Shown: in pieces, positions 1 through 12,711 of the stretch
Position numbering within the stretch: position 1 is the stretch's first letter
Layout: each line of letters opens with the position of its first letter
From: Anagrus nilaparvatae
Taxonomy: Eukaryota > Arthropoda > Insecta > Hymenoptera > Mymaridae
Reading direction: 5' to 3'
NCBI GenBank assembly: GCA_022575985.1
Contig: JAKSXM010000137.1
Span: 20,292,001 to 20,356,000 of the forward strand
Length of the DNA: 64,000 bases
The notes under the pieces: model-generated
Told to the model about the DNA's origin: nothing
Databases searched by the model: none
Seen by the model: the letters and a program-made list of their open reading frames with translations, nothing else
Translations under genes and position numbers: made by a program

Positions 1-350
1 TTTTTTACTGATACGGGAGCTCAGAACATTAAAAGAATAGCCAAAATTTTCTAAAATGAGCTAGAGCAGAAAAACTGACCATTTTCTGTAAAAACTACAA
101 ACATTTCCGGAAACTTCGCACCAAAAAAGACAATGCCCAGTGGTTACGATAACTTCATTGAGGTTCAGGATCTCAAAATATTAAAAAAAATGGCTAGAAA
201 TGACCTAAATTGGGCTATAGTGAAAAACGAGACCATTTTCCGAAAAAAACCAAAAAATTCGTAATCAGAACACCGAAAAACTTAAGTATCAAAGGTCTCT
301 TCCTTTAGAATCCACCATGCACACAGGCCTTATGGGCAGCCACTGGACTA
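1..350. repeat. Degenerate non-coding repeat, about two copies of a ~155-bp unit
   Basis: Two stretches starting near 10 and near 165 share the order of short matching words (GAGCTCAGAACATTAAAA against GATCTCAAAATATTAAAA, then GACCATTTTC). This suggests an old, diverged tandem duplication. There is no coding signal. It may be the edge of a larger repeat that begins outside the window. Weakly supported. Confidence 0.25.
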
Positions 351-975
351 TTTATTTTTATTTTTATGAATTGCGAGATTAATCTTATGAAATCTTAAAC
401 CCTAAAAATCAATATTTAATACATAGAAACCGATTACAAAAGAAAATAAAAAAATAACAATTGATCATTCGTGTGAATCGTGCATAATAAAATAAAGTGT
501 TAAGTCATTGTTGTTTCGGACATCATCAAAAAAGAAATTTCATAAATATCACGTCTTTATTGATTGGTTTCGGTTTAAAATTTCAGCAATAATACAATGT
601 TTTCTTTTTATAAATATTTTTGTAATTTTATTTTATCTATATTTATAATAATAAAGTTATTTTTATCAATATTGCATAATATTAAATTTATATGAGTAAT
701 TTTTAATTAAAAAATATTTTTGTTTACTTTAAAAAAAAATTAAATTTCGTAGAAATTGATAATATTCTGTTTATTAAAATTTTACGCATTATAATTTTTA
801 GCTAATCATGATATTTTTTTACTTATATATTTTGACAATATGCGCAGAGATTAGTGAAAAGTTCTTTTAATGTTATAAATGCGGGGATCAAAAGTTTTTT
901 TTCTATAACACAATTAATTTATTAATAAGATTCATAACTTTCATTAATTTTACGAACTGCTTTATAATTAGTAAG

Positions 976-1917
976 CTCCAGTCAAAACGCGGTTTAGGGT
1001 GTATTTTCGACTGCCGGCATGAGATTTGCTCTACTACATATATGTTTTTTGGGTCGCTGATCACGAAAATCGAGGTCTTTTCCGGGAGATATTGTCGGAA
1101 CACCCTTAAATTAAACAACCCCTAATCCAAATCCTTGATCATCGACCCAAAAAATCCTGAAGGACTTAATTTGGTCGCTCATAGGGTCATTTTTTGCTAA
1201 TTTAAGGGTGAAATATTAATCATTCAGAAAAAATTCCCCAAAATTCTTGATCAGCGACTCAAAAAACCCCGAAGCACTTAATTTGGCCGCTCAAAGTGCG
1301 GAAATAGTAAAAACACCCCTTTTAGGGGTTATTTTTGCTAATTTAAGGGTGAAATATTAATTATTCAGAAAAAATTCCCCAAAATTCTTGATCAGCGACT
1401 CAAAAAACCCCGAAGGACTTAATTTGGCCGCTCAAAGTGCGGAAATAGTAAAAACACCCCTTTTAGGGGTTATTTTTGCTAATTTAAGGGTGAAATATTA
1501 ATTATTCAGAAAAAATTCTCTAAAATTCTTGATCAGCGACCCAAAAAAGCCGTATGGACGTAATCTGGTCGCTCAAAGTCCGCAAATAGAAAAAACACTC
1601 CCTTTTAGGGGTAATTTTTGCTAATTTAAGGGTGAAATATTGATTATTTATAAAAAATTACCTCAAATTATTGTTCAACGACCCAAAAAACCCTCTTAGG
1701 CCAATTCTTGGCTAAATCTAGAAACTCAGTTTCCTAATATATAATAAAAAAACCCTTTTTGGGGGTAGTTTTTGCAAATTTAAGGGTGTTCCGACAATAT
1801 CTCCCGGAAAAGACCCCGATTTTCGTGATCAGCGACCCAAAAAGCATATAGTAGAGCAAATCTCATGGCGTCAGTCGAAAATACACCCCCCCCCCCCCCC
1901 CCGCGTTTTGACTGGAG
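976..1917. mobile_element. Foldback (FB-like) element with ~140-bp inverted arms and an internal tandem array
   Basis: The left arm (about 976-1112) is repeated in reverse complement at about 1777-1917. It begins CTCCAGTCAAAACGCGG and ends CCGCGTTTTGACTGGAG. Both arms carry the words ATTTTCGACTG, GAGATTTGCTCTACTA, GGGTCGCTGATCACGA and GGGAGATATTGTCGGAACAC. Between the arms lies a 141-bp tandem array. The right arm has a run of 17 C where the left arm has a short mixed tract. There is no transposase ORF, so the element is non-autonomous. A clear target-site duplication is not visible. Long arms with internal repeats fit foldback transposons; assignment to a superfamily is not possible here. 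Confidence 0.8.
1150..1790 (+). repeat. 141-bp tandem repeat array inside the foldback element, about 4.5 units
   Basis: The word TTTGCTAATTTAAGGGTGAA recurs at about 1193, 1334, 1475 and 1617, with a diverged copy at 1771. Steps are 141, 141, 142 and 154 bp. Each unit also holds TTGATCAGCGACYCAAAAAA and an ACACCCCTTTTAGGGGT mini-hairpin. The two central units are almost identical and the outer ones diverged, as expected from unequal exchange in the middle of an array. Confidence 0.85.
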
Positions 1918-2041
1918 TACAGTGTTGGGCGCGTGACTAAGTTAATTACCTAAACTTGAAAGCACTAATATACACGAAATCGAGGTTTCTCTCTAATTAT
2001 TGTTTTAAATACTGATCACATATTGCTCGAATAAAAAGTTA

Positions 2042-2442
2042 GGGCCGTTCGAAACAACGTGTATCCGAAAAAAATTATACGTCACAACACCGTGCTTCGT
2101 AAATAACTCCAAAAACTTTTAAAAGCTTCTGTTGTTGTTTTCATGAAAATTCTCGAAAAATCGTTTAATCGTTAGCATCTAATACTTTTTTGGGCTGAGT
2201 CCAGAGTAGACCAGGACGTGTACAGTTTGAATCCTTTTTTTCTCGCAAGTAAAATGAAGTCTAGAGAATATATAAAGAGTGGTGCATTGTATATTCTCAT
2301 TCATTATTTTTTTGGAGTTATAATATTATACTATTTACGGAGCATGGTGTTGCGATAATTTTGATTCTTAACACGAATTTTCGAAGGAGTTCTTCTTTAG
2401 GTACACGTTGTTTCGAAACAAAGCTCACTATGTGAACGGCCC
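2042..2442. mobile_element. Tourist-like (PIF/Harbinger-type) MITE, 401 bp
   Basis: The ends are inverted repeats, GGGCCGTTC at the left and GAACGGCCC at the right, each flanked by TTA (2039-2041 and 2443-2445). Sub-terminal inverted homology continues inwards: CGAAACAACGTGTA against TACACGTTGTTTCG, then CAACACCGTGCTTCGTAAATA against TATTTACGGAGCATGGTGTTG. No coding capacity is present. A 3-bp TTA duplication with GGGCC ends is typical of PIF/Harbinger-derived MITEs; the superfamily label is inference from that pattern. Confidence 0.75.
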
Positions 2443-2445
2443 TTA

Positions 2446-4880
2446 CCATTTAGAATATGCAATTATTAGCAGCGAAAATTTCGTTTCATGGTTCATCAAG
2501 ACCTGAAATATTTGATAAATAATATTAGAGAGTTAGAGATTTGATATATTTCAAAATTTGTTTATCTATTTATATGCTTGCAAAGTAATTTTGTTTGTGA
2601 GAAAAAAAGAAAAAATTTAATATTTCGTGGTATTGAATATTCGTAAACGGAAAATTAACATGTTCCCTGCGCTATAAACGAAATATATTTACAGAGCAAA
2701 GTATTTAGATGGGAGTCACGTAATTTTAATATCAATTAATGTCGTAAAATTAAAGTAGATAAGCTAAATTTTCAAACATAATTCATGGAAAAAACTCGGT
2801 TATTCAAAGTAAGACTTTAAAATAAAAAGTTGTGTTCATTAAATGAAATTTAAAATTTTAATTATTTATTTAAATAAATCAATTAAAATAATTTATATTT
2901 TAAAAAATTTATCATAGCAACTTTCTATAAAGCTTAAAATCTTTTTTGAGATTAATTTTTTTCTTAAATACTTATTTATATATCTATTACTTTTACATTT
3001 GTGAGTTCTGTTGTAAATAATTTATATTTTACACTGGTTTTTCCTTGTAATAATAGTTCATAATGAAAAGCCTGAAAAATTATATTTTTAATCCTTTTTA
3101 TCTTGTCTAAATTAATATTTGTTAGAATTATACCAATTCTTTAATTTTTTAAATAATTTATTTTATAAATTTTTAAGATATGAAATAAAATAAAATTAAA
3201 TTAATTGGCATGATTTGCTAGTTCTAAAAAGACTGTCAGTGGTTTCATCAATTAGTTGTTTAGAAAAATTAGTTTCATTTAAGCGTTAAACAGAAAAAAA
3301 TTTCCTGGCTTAAATTTCTTTACAGACGTTATTCCAAAATAAAGAAACCAAATCTTGAAATTATTAAAAAATTCCTTTACTCTCATATTTTACAACCGAA
3401 TATTATTAATTATTATTCCATAGGGGCTCAAAAATATTTTCTGAATCACATATTCATATATTATAGCATTTACAATACTTTGCCTGTAATTACAAAATGA
3501 AAAATTGATATGCATAAATTTTTTTTTAAATTAAATTTTTAAAATAATATTGTATGCATAAATTAATAATTTTTCATTATGAAAAAATCGATTTGTTAGT
3601 TTATTAAAACGCTAAAATAAGTACCCTTATGGATATTTTTTTAAAATGATAAATAATTTTATTAAAGATAAGAAGATATATGAATATTATAAGAGAATTT
3701 AAATTAATTGGTTACCATAACTAATAATTTAACAAATTTTTAACAATGTTTACTGGTGAAAATGATGCTTTATAAACTTTGACAATTTTTCCAGTAGAAA
3801 AATATATAGCCTTTTTGGAGGTTTTCATTTTATTTTGGGAAATAAATTTTTTACAGTTGACGTAATTTAATCAAAAAAATTTTTATTTTTTATTTTACTA
3901 ATTTTGTAAACATCCATTTTTAAAGGCACCAGATTTTTATTATTGAATTAAATTTTTCGCGTAAACTATTTTATATTTTACAAAAATCTATATCAAAGAA
4001 AGCTATGAATAAGATTTTGAAAAAATTCCGTCATCGGAAATAACTATGAGGAAATAAAAAAATGTAAATTAAAATACAAAGCTTTATTTGAAAAAAAGTT
4101 TTTTTAGATTCTTTCTTTCCGGATGTATTTCCGACATTTATTAGATATATTTAAATATTTTTAAATATTTAATTTAATTAATACGTTATATTTATTACTT
4201 ATATATATATACATATTAGGTTGGTTCTTAGAATTTTAAATTAAATTAAAAAATAAATTTTTGAACTAAATATGCCAAATTGACATTCTCGTAACTTTGC
4301 CTGTAGGTTTGATTAGTTACAGTTAGAAGAAAATATCGGTTTAATCATACCCTAAAGTTATTTTCTATTAAAGGTATTCTAAACATTTTAAAATGATTAT
4401 GATAAAAAATATTATCAGCTCAAAGATAGTGAAGTTGAAGTTAAAAATTATTCTTTTTTTTTAATTATAGAAAATTATGAACATCGGAAAAACATTTTAC
4501 TAGAAAAAAAAATAAATGCTAATAAATACGTAATTTACATCATTTTATATAATTTCTTTTCTTATAAATTGTGTAATTATTATTTTTCAAGGAAAACATT
4601 TTTTTCTATTACAAAGTAATATTATACAATATGTAATTCAATTTAATTAATTAATAATAAAATAATAAAATTATGACATGATATCAGTAAATCTATACGT
4701 TGTTAAAATTATAACTTCTGTAAATTTATACATAAAAATTAGTTTTATGAAAATCGTAAATTCTCAAATTTTTTTTTACAGTTTAAAATTTGGTAATGAA
4801 TTATAGATTGGTAGTGTAATTATGGCCTGAAAAATAAAGTATGACCCAAATCACACCTAAATTACAATAGTAAACAGTGA
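2446..4880. other. AT-rich non-coding stretch, no gene seen
   Basis: Low-complexity A/T-rich DNA with frequent stops in all frames. I see no conserved protein motif, RNA gene or boundary structure here. Confidence 0.6.
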
Positions 4881-4899
4881 TTTGAGACATTTTTTTATG

Positions 4900-4999
4900 A
4901 CCAAGGGTCGCATATCATTTTTCTTCGTCAGTGGCGAAAAACACATCAGTTTGCCAGACAGAAAATACGTACTTCCTGGCCACTGACAAGAAAAAGTAT
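4900..4999 (-). repeat. Short hairpin element, copy 1 (GTCAGTGGC family)
   Basis: A stem TTTTCTTCGTCAGTGGC (4919-4935) is matched by GCCACTGACAAGAAAAA (4979-4995). Read on the minus strand the hairpin is followed by GCGACCCTTGGTCAT. A second copy with the same order of words lies at 27507-27600 on the opposite strand, so this is an interspersed repeat, not a chance hairpin. About 100 bp, non-coding, function unknown. Confidence 0.6.
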
Positions 5000-7900
5000 A
5001 TTTTAAAAATAAATAATAAACGATATTAAAAAAAAAGATTAAAGAAAAAAAAAAATCAGGGCTTAACTATAGATTTAAAAAAAATCAAATAATTGGATCA
5101 AAGCGATTTTCAATAGATTACAATGACACGTAATAGATGTTATCTTTTATCAGATGAAAGTCAGAAAACGACTTATTTTTTTCTTTTTTATTCACTTAAT
5201 AGTACTACATACCATATATAACACAACCAGGCCTATATAACTATAAAAGAAAGGAAAATAAGATTGAAGTTAAAAAAAGAAAATAATAACAATAATAATA
5301 AAAATAAAAATAGTGAAAATGGAATGTAATACAATTTATATTCGTCACATGTACGAAATCTCAACGAATAACTTATTGCTAACTTTATATTATATGCTAG
5401 TATTATTAAAAAAAATCTAAAATCATTTTCACTTCTTATTTTCTTTTTTTTTATCAAATATACGTGATGCAAAATTTTTATTTGTTTTCAACTATTGTTT
5501 TTTTATGTTAAAACTGTTATTTGTGTTTTTATTATTTTATCGAAATTTTTAAAAATATATAGGCAACAAATAACATTATGCAAGAAACAGTAAGGGTAGA
5601 ACTTATTATCAAGGGATGATTTATTTGGAGCAAATGTGAAATTAATTAAAAAAATTACATACCTAAGTATGCCCCAGCGAGAGTTTCATTGCTCTGTTCA
5701 GAAACTTTAAAATTTATGACATAGCACCAACTTCTAGACTTCAAGAGCGTTAACTTTAATGGAGCCCTTTACAGAGCAGATTCGTCGAACTTTGACAGTG
5801 TTCTTAATGAAGCACCATTTCAAAAGACTGATTGTTCGTAATTTAATTAAATTTTTTTTTTCAGTCTCAAAATAAGCTACAAATGAAGGTGTCAAAAAAT
5901 ACTTTCGAAAGGGGTTAATAGAAAATGACTCCAAATAATTTTGGACAAAAATAGCTTTATAAAATGAAGTGATAGAAACGTAAAATAATTAATTATTTAA
6001 AAAGCATTGACAAAAAAATCACGAATTTAAATGTTTGAAATACAATCATTTTCATTTACAGAAATAAAAAATTTTTTTTTCTCTATTGCAGACATATTAT
6101 GCTATTTATGGAATATTTAGTTCATAAATTAAATTTATATAGACTAAATGTTAGACAGGTCATGAAAGTCAGACAGTCTGGCTATTATAATAAATGCATA
6201 TATTTATTTATAATTTTGTTTTATTTACAAATTCAATATACTAATTTTCATACAATAATTATTTCATTGTTAAATTTAATTTCATTTTTAATGAAAAATA
6301 TTTCAATTACATATATATATATATGAAATCTCGTAATCTTAATGAAAATTTACCGGAGGTTTCAAATTACACTTGACCGGATGTCGCGTGGGTTGCCCTG
6401 ATGTATTAGTATGTTGTGTATACTTCATGTGTATTTATCACCATATTTATATATATATATTTATAAAAACATGTATATACCGTTATTATATACATGCCTC
6501 TTAATGGCAATCCGCTCTAGATTCGGAATTTCGTAGAAACAATATCGAAGGTAAATTTTTTATTGACTTTTCAAAGAATTGTTTCATTTTTTATTCCTCT
6601 TTTTATACTGTATTTAATATTTTATTCAAAATGTAAATGAACTATTTTTATTCACTTAATTTTAATTTCATTTTGAAAATTTGCGTCATTAGTGAATATA
6701 TTTGATAAAAATAATATTTTAAAATGCAATAATTATTTTAAATAACGATTATTTGGTAAATTGATCATTAAAAAAAAATTGGTGCCGAAACCCGGGAAAT
6801 TTCTTGCAGCTGCACTAAATATCTATTACAAATCCTAATCAATGGATAATCAAGGATTTAATTGTATCATAATTTGGGCATTTCAATCAATTAAAAAATA
6901 TGTTATGCACATAATTATGCTGTTAATTCTAAACTTTGTTTCTACATAAATAAATAAAAATATAAGAATAATTTCATAAATTGATGCAATAATTGTAAAA
7001 ACGAAAAAATATACTCTCGGAAGTAATTTTTGTATATATACATACATGCTTTCGCTGAATTGTAGTATAACCTACGTTTAATCATATCCATAAATAGAGG
7101 AAAAGAGATAGAAAATCCCTGAGTTCCATTGAAACGTTATGCAATCATTTGCGTCGCAGTTATGTTTCCTGCACACATATAATGCAATCTCACATAAATA
7201 TTCTAATATTTTATCTATATATGCAGAAGTATGTATCATCCCTGTATATATGATAATGATTATGATGATTATGATAATATTTACATTTTTTACAAAGGAT
7301 AATCGCAGATAAAAGGAGGTCATGTTATGTGTGATATTTTTGTAAATAATAATAAATATTTTTACATATTCTATGCTAAATGTAAGGTATTTTATACACA
7401 ATTTTTTTTATTTAAACATTTTTAATTTTTTATGCATAAAATAAAATTTGCGTTCATTAAAAGGTATAAATAGGTCAAGTACTATATTATTTATGTTTAC
7501 ACAATTCATTCATTGAGTAATTAAAGGAAAAAAAAGTTATTACGTAAATTTGAACGTATAACTTTTTTTTTATAATAATTTTTTTTTTTTGGTATGGTTG
7601 TTAAATTATTTTATTTTTCTATTCTTTTTTAATAGTTAATTTTTTTTGTTGAATATATTAGCCTTGCAGTTATTTTAATAGGTTGCTTTGACTTTTTATT
7701 ACTGAATGATATTTGTTGATATATTTAAAAAAATAAGATTTTTAGAAATTATTGGGTCAATACTTATGAGTGATTCAATGGGTCATGGTTTTGGCAATCT
7801 TACTTTTTTGGTAATTTGTACCCAATTTCAATTCCAGTAATTTTTTAAAATAACTGCCAGGCTAAGGCCCTCCCTACACCAGCACGTAATCGTGTTTGTT

Positions 7901-8379
7901 CGATATTTTTTGGTGTAGTTTTGAAGAACCGAGCATGCATCTTATCATGGTTTGGTTAAATCTGCCTGTACATTATAAGATTTAGGATATTAATGCCTAT
8001 AAAACGGTCAATTACGAATATCATATGCTAAAATGTTATGGTGAAATTTGCAAATAACAAATCCAACGTGACTTTTCAAAAATAAACCTGCACCATACTA
8101 ATATTATAGTATCGTTCGTTAATTCAAAATTAAAAAAAAAAATTAATTAAAATTCACTTGATTGTATATTTTATAAGGATCACTCAAAATCCCAGCAGAT
8201 CAAAAATTAAATAAGTAAAAAATAATTCAATCAAAAATACTAAAAATTTTCGCGTTAAATATAAAAATATTTATACTTGAACTTTAAAAAAAAATAAATA
8301 AAGAATTTAAAGTAGGTAAAAACGAGAGAGATAAAAATATAAAATGCACTTTGTTGAAGTTTCTCAAGTGGGTCAGTTC
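5000..8379. other. AT-rich non-coding stretch with only minor signals
   Basis: Short open frames here are composed of A/T-rich codons and show no recognisable domain. A (TA)n run near 6310, a GAT/AAT-rich run near 7240-7290 and a possible primer-binding site at 6780 are the only marks. The word TTAGCCTTGYAGTTATTTTAA at about 7658 recurs at about 10619 and may be a fragment of a dispersed repeat. Confidence 0.5.
6780..6797 (+). other. Possible retroelement primer-binding site remnant
   Basis: TGGTGCCGAAACCCGGGA is GC-rich within AT-rich surroundings, starts with TGG (complement of the tRNA CCA end), and contains the complement of a tRNA T-arm (CGAA-CCCGGG). That is the composition of an LTR-retrotransposon primer-binding site, perhaps BEL/Pao type. 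I could not define LTRs or any gag/pol coding sequence beside it, so this may be a lone remnant or a coincidence. Confidence 0.3.
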
Positions 8380-8510
8380 CATAGACAGTTACATAACGGC
8401 CATGGAAGCAAGGGAGAAAGTACGTATTTATTTATATATAAAATCCGCGAGCTCGCGGTCTGAGAATGCCAATGCGGTTTCTTTCGTGCGTTACCACTGC
8501 ATACTTTATT
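8380..8510. other. Local GC rise with TATA-like word and a perfect 14-bp palindrome
   Basis: The run TTTATATATAAAATCC is followed at 8445-8458 by the perfect palindrome CCGCGAGCTCGCGG and about 60 bp of unusually GC-rich sequence. This could be a promoter and start of a non-coding or first exon, but no reading frame or splice structure supports a specific gene. Confidence 0.25.
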
Positions 8511-8520
8511 CATAATAATA

Positions 8521-10680
8521 ATAATAATCCATTAAAAAAATTTAATAATATTAAATAAACATTTGCCGGAAAGTTAATCAAAAATTTTATTATTATTTTA
8601 GTTTTTTAGGATATTATCAAAATTTAATTGCCATAATAAATATTTTTGCTGAAATTTTCAAAGTTTTTGCAACTATTTTTTATTGAAAAATTAGGATATA
8701 CATATTTTTGAAATAAATTAAAAAATAAGCGAAAATAAACTTCTTTTTAATGAAATATTTTTCTAATTAGAAATATGTGTTTCATGTGGCTTAACTTTTC
8801 AAAATAAAAATTTTCTTCACTTTTGAATTTTCAGCTTTTTAAAAAGAGTTTATGTTCAAAAACACTAATTTTTTGGATAATAAACAAAAATTTTATTACT
8901 TATCCACTGTTATTAATTTTTTTCAAATTTATATGGTATTTGGTAGTGAAAAAAGGGGTCACAGGCCCCTCAAATAATGAAAAAAAAAAGTAAAAAAAAA
9001 AAACATTCAAAATAAATTTTTGCAAAAAAGAACGAAAAATTCGCTTAAATATGTTACAATATTAAAAGAAGAAAATTCATAAAGTTTTTCAACGAAGAAG
9101 GGGTAATATAAAAGAGTTGCATGCATGCCAGTCGTGCTGTTGTGTTTACAAACAATCCCCCTCTTTCGATATAACATTTTTTTTTTTTTTACAAATATAC
9201 GCTTCTTTAATAATAACGTATATATATTATTCGAGGTAGGTCGTGACGAGGGTATAATAACAACAGCAATAATAATAATAATACCGATCATAATGATAAT
9301 AATAATGATAAAAAAAATAAGAAAATAATGATGATGATGTTAATGAGTGTGACGGTGCAATTTTTTTATTTTTTACCTGCTATATATGTCGGATTTTTCC
9401 GTGTACATAGTATAGTTTGGGTTATTTATATGCATTTTTTTGTTTTTATATTTTGTTATTTTATAATTTATTAGATTTTAAAAAGTTTTTTTTTTATTAT
9501 CATAATATAAGATTGAAAAAAAACTAAATCTAGAGTTCTAGTAAAATTCAACTTCATGAAATCAGCCCTAATTAAAGTCTTTATTATTATATCTGAGAGC
9601 TTAAAAATCTCAAAATCAACGTAACTTTTGTAAACTTATTAGGGGAAAAATTTTTTTTTTTTGTTTTTTGACAACTTTCGGCTTAATTTTTAACGTTAAA
9701 TTTGCTAATATTTGGTCAGAAAATTTGCATTTATGTAAATATCGTGTCCTAAATTTTTTAGGGTGGAATTTTTTAATTTTCGCCTAGAGTCTCTAAAATT
9801 AGCTAAAAAGGGAAAAAAATAATAATATGCAGAAGTTTATTTTTAGATTTTTGTAACAAATTCACTGATAAATAATTATATTGAAACGACTATATCTTTG
9901 ATTGGAAACAAAAAATTAGTTTTTCCTCTATCTTTTAACTAATTCTGGAAAATTTTACAGAAATTTTATAGTCTTTGTGGGCGAAGATTTGAAAGACACA
10001 ATCCGAAATATTTTTTGAATGTTAAGTCACATACAGTAAAACTTGTTAAAAAAATTTAAACAAGTTTAAAAATGCTGAACTCAAGTTTATTGTTTAGTTT
10101 CAAAGTTTTAATCTGCTAATTAATCTGAAGGAAAGAATGAAACCAAAAACAAGAGAACAAAAAAAATTGCTTACAAATTGACAATTAAAGTAATTTTTTT
10201 TAAAGTCATGCTAGAAAAATTACCATTAGATAATATACATAAGGCCAGGGTATTATTTAAGTTTATCGCAGCCAACTATTGGTACTGTTGTTTAAACGAA
10301 AAATGTTTCAGTTATTTGTTTTATTTGATACTGAAAAAACAAATTTTTTTTTAAATAATCATATTGTGAACTTTTTCAAATTAGATTTATTTATTTTTGC
10401 AAAACCAGCTTTTATTTAATAAACGTCATTTATATTGAATAGAATTTTTCGTGCGAAACATAGTGTATTTATTTGTTAATATTTATTTTTTTGTACAAAA
10501 TCTATTATAAAACTTGAAGATAGTCAATTTGATAAAGCTCATACTTTTTATAAAAAATGGGGTTCCTTTTGAATATGCTCAGTTAAATTGACTATTATAA
10601 ATATATATTATATATATGTTAGCCTTGTAGTTATTTTAAAAAATGGCTTGGACTGTCAATTAGTGGGTGAAAAATGAGAA
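8521..10680. other. AT-rich non-coding stretch with trinucleotide-rich patch
   Basis: No coding signal. 9256-9345 is an imperfect AAT/ATG repeat patch. The paired open frames around 9000-9330 are by-products of this low-complexity sequence. Confidence 0.5.
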
Positions 10681-10689
10681 AAAATTTTT

Positions 10690-10960
10690 TTTTGAGATTT
10701 TGGGTCCTACAGACCTGCATGGGCTAAATTTGGCTTTTATCAAAGCTGAAAATTAAAAAAAAATTTTTTGGCAGCTAATTTTATTTTTCTTCCAAGTTTG
10801 TTGTGGTGGAAAACTGTTAGTGATTGTTTGAGATTTTGGGTCCTACAGGCCTTAATAGGCCCAATTGGGTTTTTCAAGCCCAAAATGAAAAAAAAGATGT
10901 TTTTTGTAGTTACTACCAATTTTATTAAGGCAGGTGGTTATTAACAGGGAAAATTTTGTT
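10690..10960 (+). repeat. Two-copy direct repeat, unit about 135 bp
   Basis: GAGATTTTGGGTCCTACAG occurs at 10695 and again at 10830. Each copy is followed by a diverged GCATGGGC/TAATAGGCC word, an AAAAAAA-TTTTTT tract, and a TTTTAT-rich segment. It is an old tandem duplication in non-coding DNA. Confidence 0.5.
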
Positions 10961-12002
10961 CACTAATTAGTACCCTACAAAACTTTAAAAGAATAAAATT
11001 AAATTATTTTATGAAAAAATTTAAAAAAAATGACAAATAAATAAATTTTTAATTTTTCTTTTAAACTTAACATATAAATTTTCTGCATTCTAGCAGTCTT
11101 AAAGGTCATTGTACGGAACCGGAAATTCTTTACGAGAAGTTAACTCGTTCACTCAAATATGAAAATATTTTCCTTTTTTTTATTTTTTAAACTTAATTAA
11201 TTAAAATATTATTTTTATATTATATAATTTTTATTTAATTTAATTTTTGAAAAATTAATATTCAATAAAAATTATAATTATATAATGAAAAATTGCTGAT
11301 AAATAAAAATCTGCGTTGTTTTTTTCATTTAAAATTTTTAATTTTAGTAACTTTTGTTTCTTCTTTTTTTTTGTTAGTTGATATTTATTTGATTCGTTAA
11401 AATTTTCCTTTTAGGGGGTTTTTGGGTAAAAGATTTTTGTTTACCAATTGACTTACATATTGAAAAATAAATGTACTAAGTATATTTGGCAACGCAGATA
11501 ATTAAAATTTTCAAATTAGGTACTAAAAAAAATGCCTAATTTTAACTAAAATTACATAAAAAAGAAAAAAATTATTGTTTAATATGATACACGAGCCACT
11601 TTTTTAAAAACAACAGTATATTATTATATACAACACGCGCTATTTGTCAAGGTTCATTGTGTTATGTAGTTTGATTGGCAAAACATTTCGATCGATATTT
11701 TTATACAGATTAAGAAAATGGGCTAAGGATTTTTTTAAAATTAATTTCTTTTTAAAATTTTTATACTATTTATTTATTTAAGAAATAATTATTGCGTAGG
11801 CAAGACCGATGCGCTTTTGGTATATTTGAAGTAAAAGTACATATTACATAAATTATCTTAAAGATAATACAATAATTGAAGTTATTTGGTAAATACACTG
11901 ATAAAAAAAAAATGAATAAAAATTAACAAAAAAATTTAACAAAATTTAATATAACATCAATTTATGATACATGAAAGAGTTTAAGCAAAATTTTTCAAAA
12001 TT

Positions 12003-12115
12003 ACCGGGTCAGAATCAAACTCGGCCTGTGACGCTGTGCTAGCGAGGAACTTCCTAATTCTACCTAGAACTAGCAAGTGCCTCGTTATCAAGATTCAGAC
12101 CTAGGTCTTATACCT
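12003..12115 (-). repeat. Possible degraded tRNA-derived SINE
   Basis: On the minus strand GCTAGCACAGCGTCACAG is followed by GAGTTTGATTCTGACC, which resembles a pol III B box (GGTTCGANTCC consensus) in a tRNA 3' half. The T-stem does not pair well and no intact cloverleaf forms, so it is not a functional tRNA. The local GC content is above background. Tentative. Confidence 0.25.
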
Positions 12116-12711
12116 AGAAATTTTCAGTTAAAACATAACCTAATTTTTGTGGTTGTCTTAAAATTAAATAATTATATAAATAAGCATATAAAATTTAATA
12201 TTTATTAACTTTTGCAAAGGATTTTATGAGACAAATAGTTATACCGTCAAAAATGGGTTAAGCTAAGCAAACAATTTCACGAGCAATTTCTTAAAAATTG
12301 AACAAATCCAAGGCCTACTAAGCCAATAAAAATTAGTAAAAAAATTTTTTATTTGATAATAAACAGTTCAACCTATATTCAAATAAGTCTTCTATATGTT
12401 AAGAGAAAAATTTAGGTCCAAAACAGAAGGGATTTTGTAGGGATTAAAATATTGTTATCAACATATTGTCTTGAAAAGCCAGATATTTTCTCGTTATAAA
12501 AGTATGGAGTCTCAACCGGAGCCTAGTGCTATAATAATTAACGTAATTTTATCGATTGTTTGTAATAAAAGTTTAATATAACTACGAAGAAACAATGTTT
12601 CTAGCATTAAATCAAAATAATTATAACTTACAACAAATAGTACTTTTACCATAATTTTTATCATTAAGTGTAAAATCCTAAAATACTTATAGCATTATAA
12701 GTATATACTTA

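Noticed and set aside
1150..1790. CRISPR array
   Set aside because: The units are continuous 141-bp tandem repeats without distinct spacers, bounded by inverted arms, in eukaryotic DNA.
12003..12115. Functional tRNA gene
   Set aside because: Only a B-box-like word is present. Acceptor and T stems do not pair, so at most a SINE fragment.
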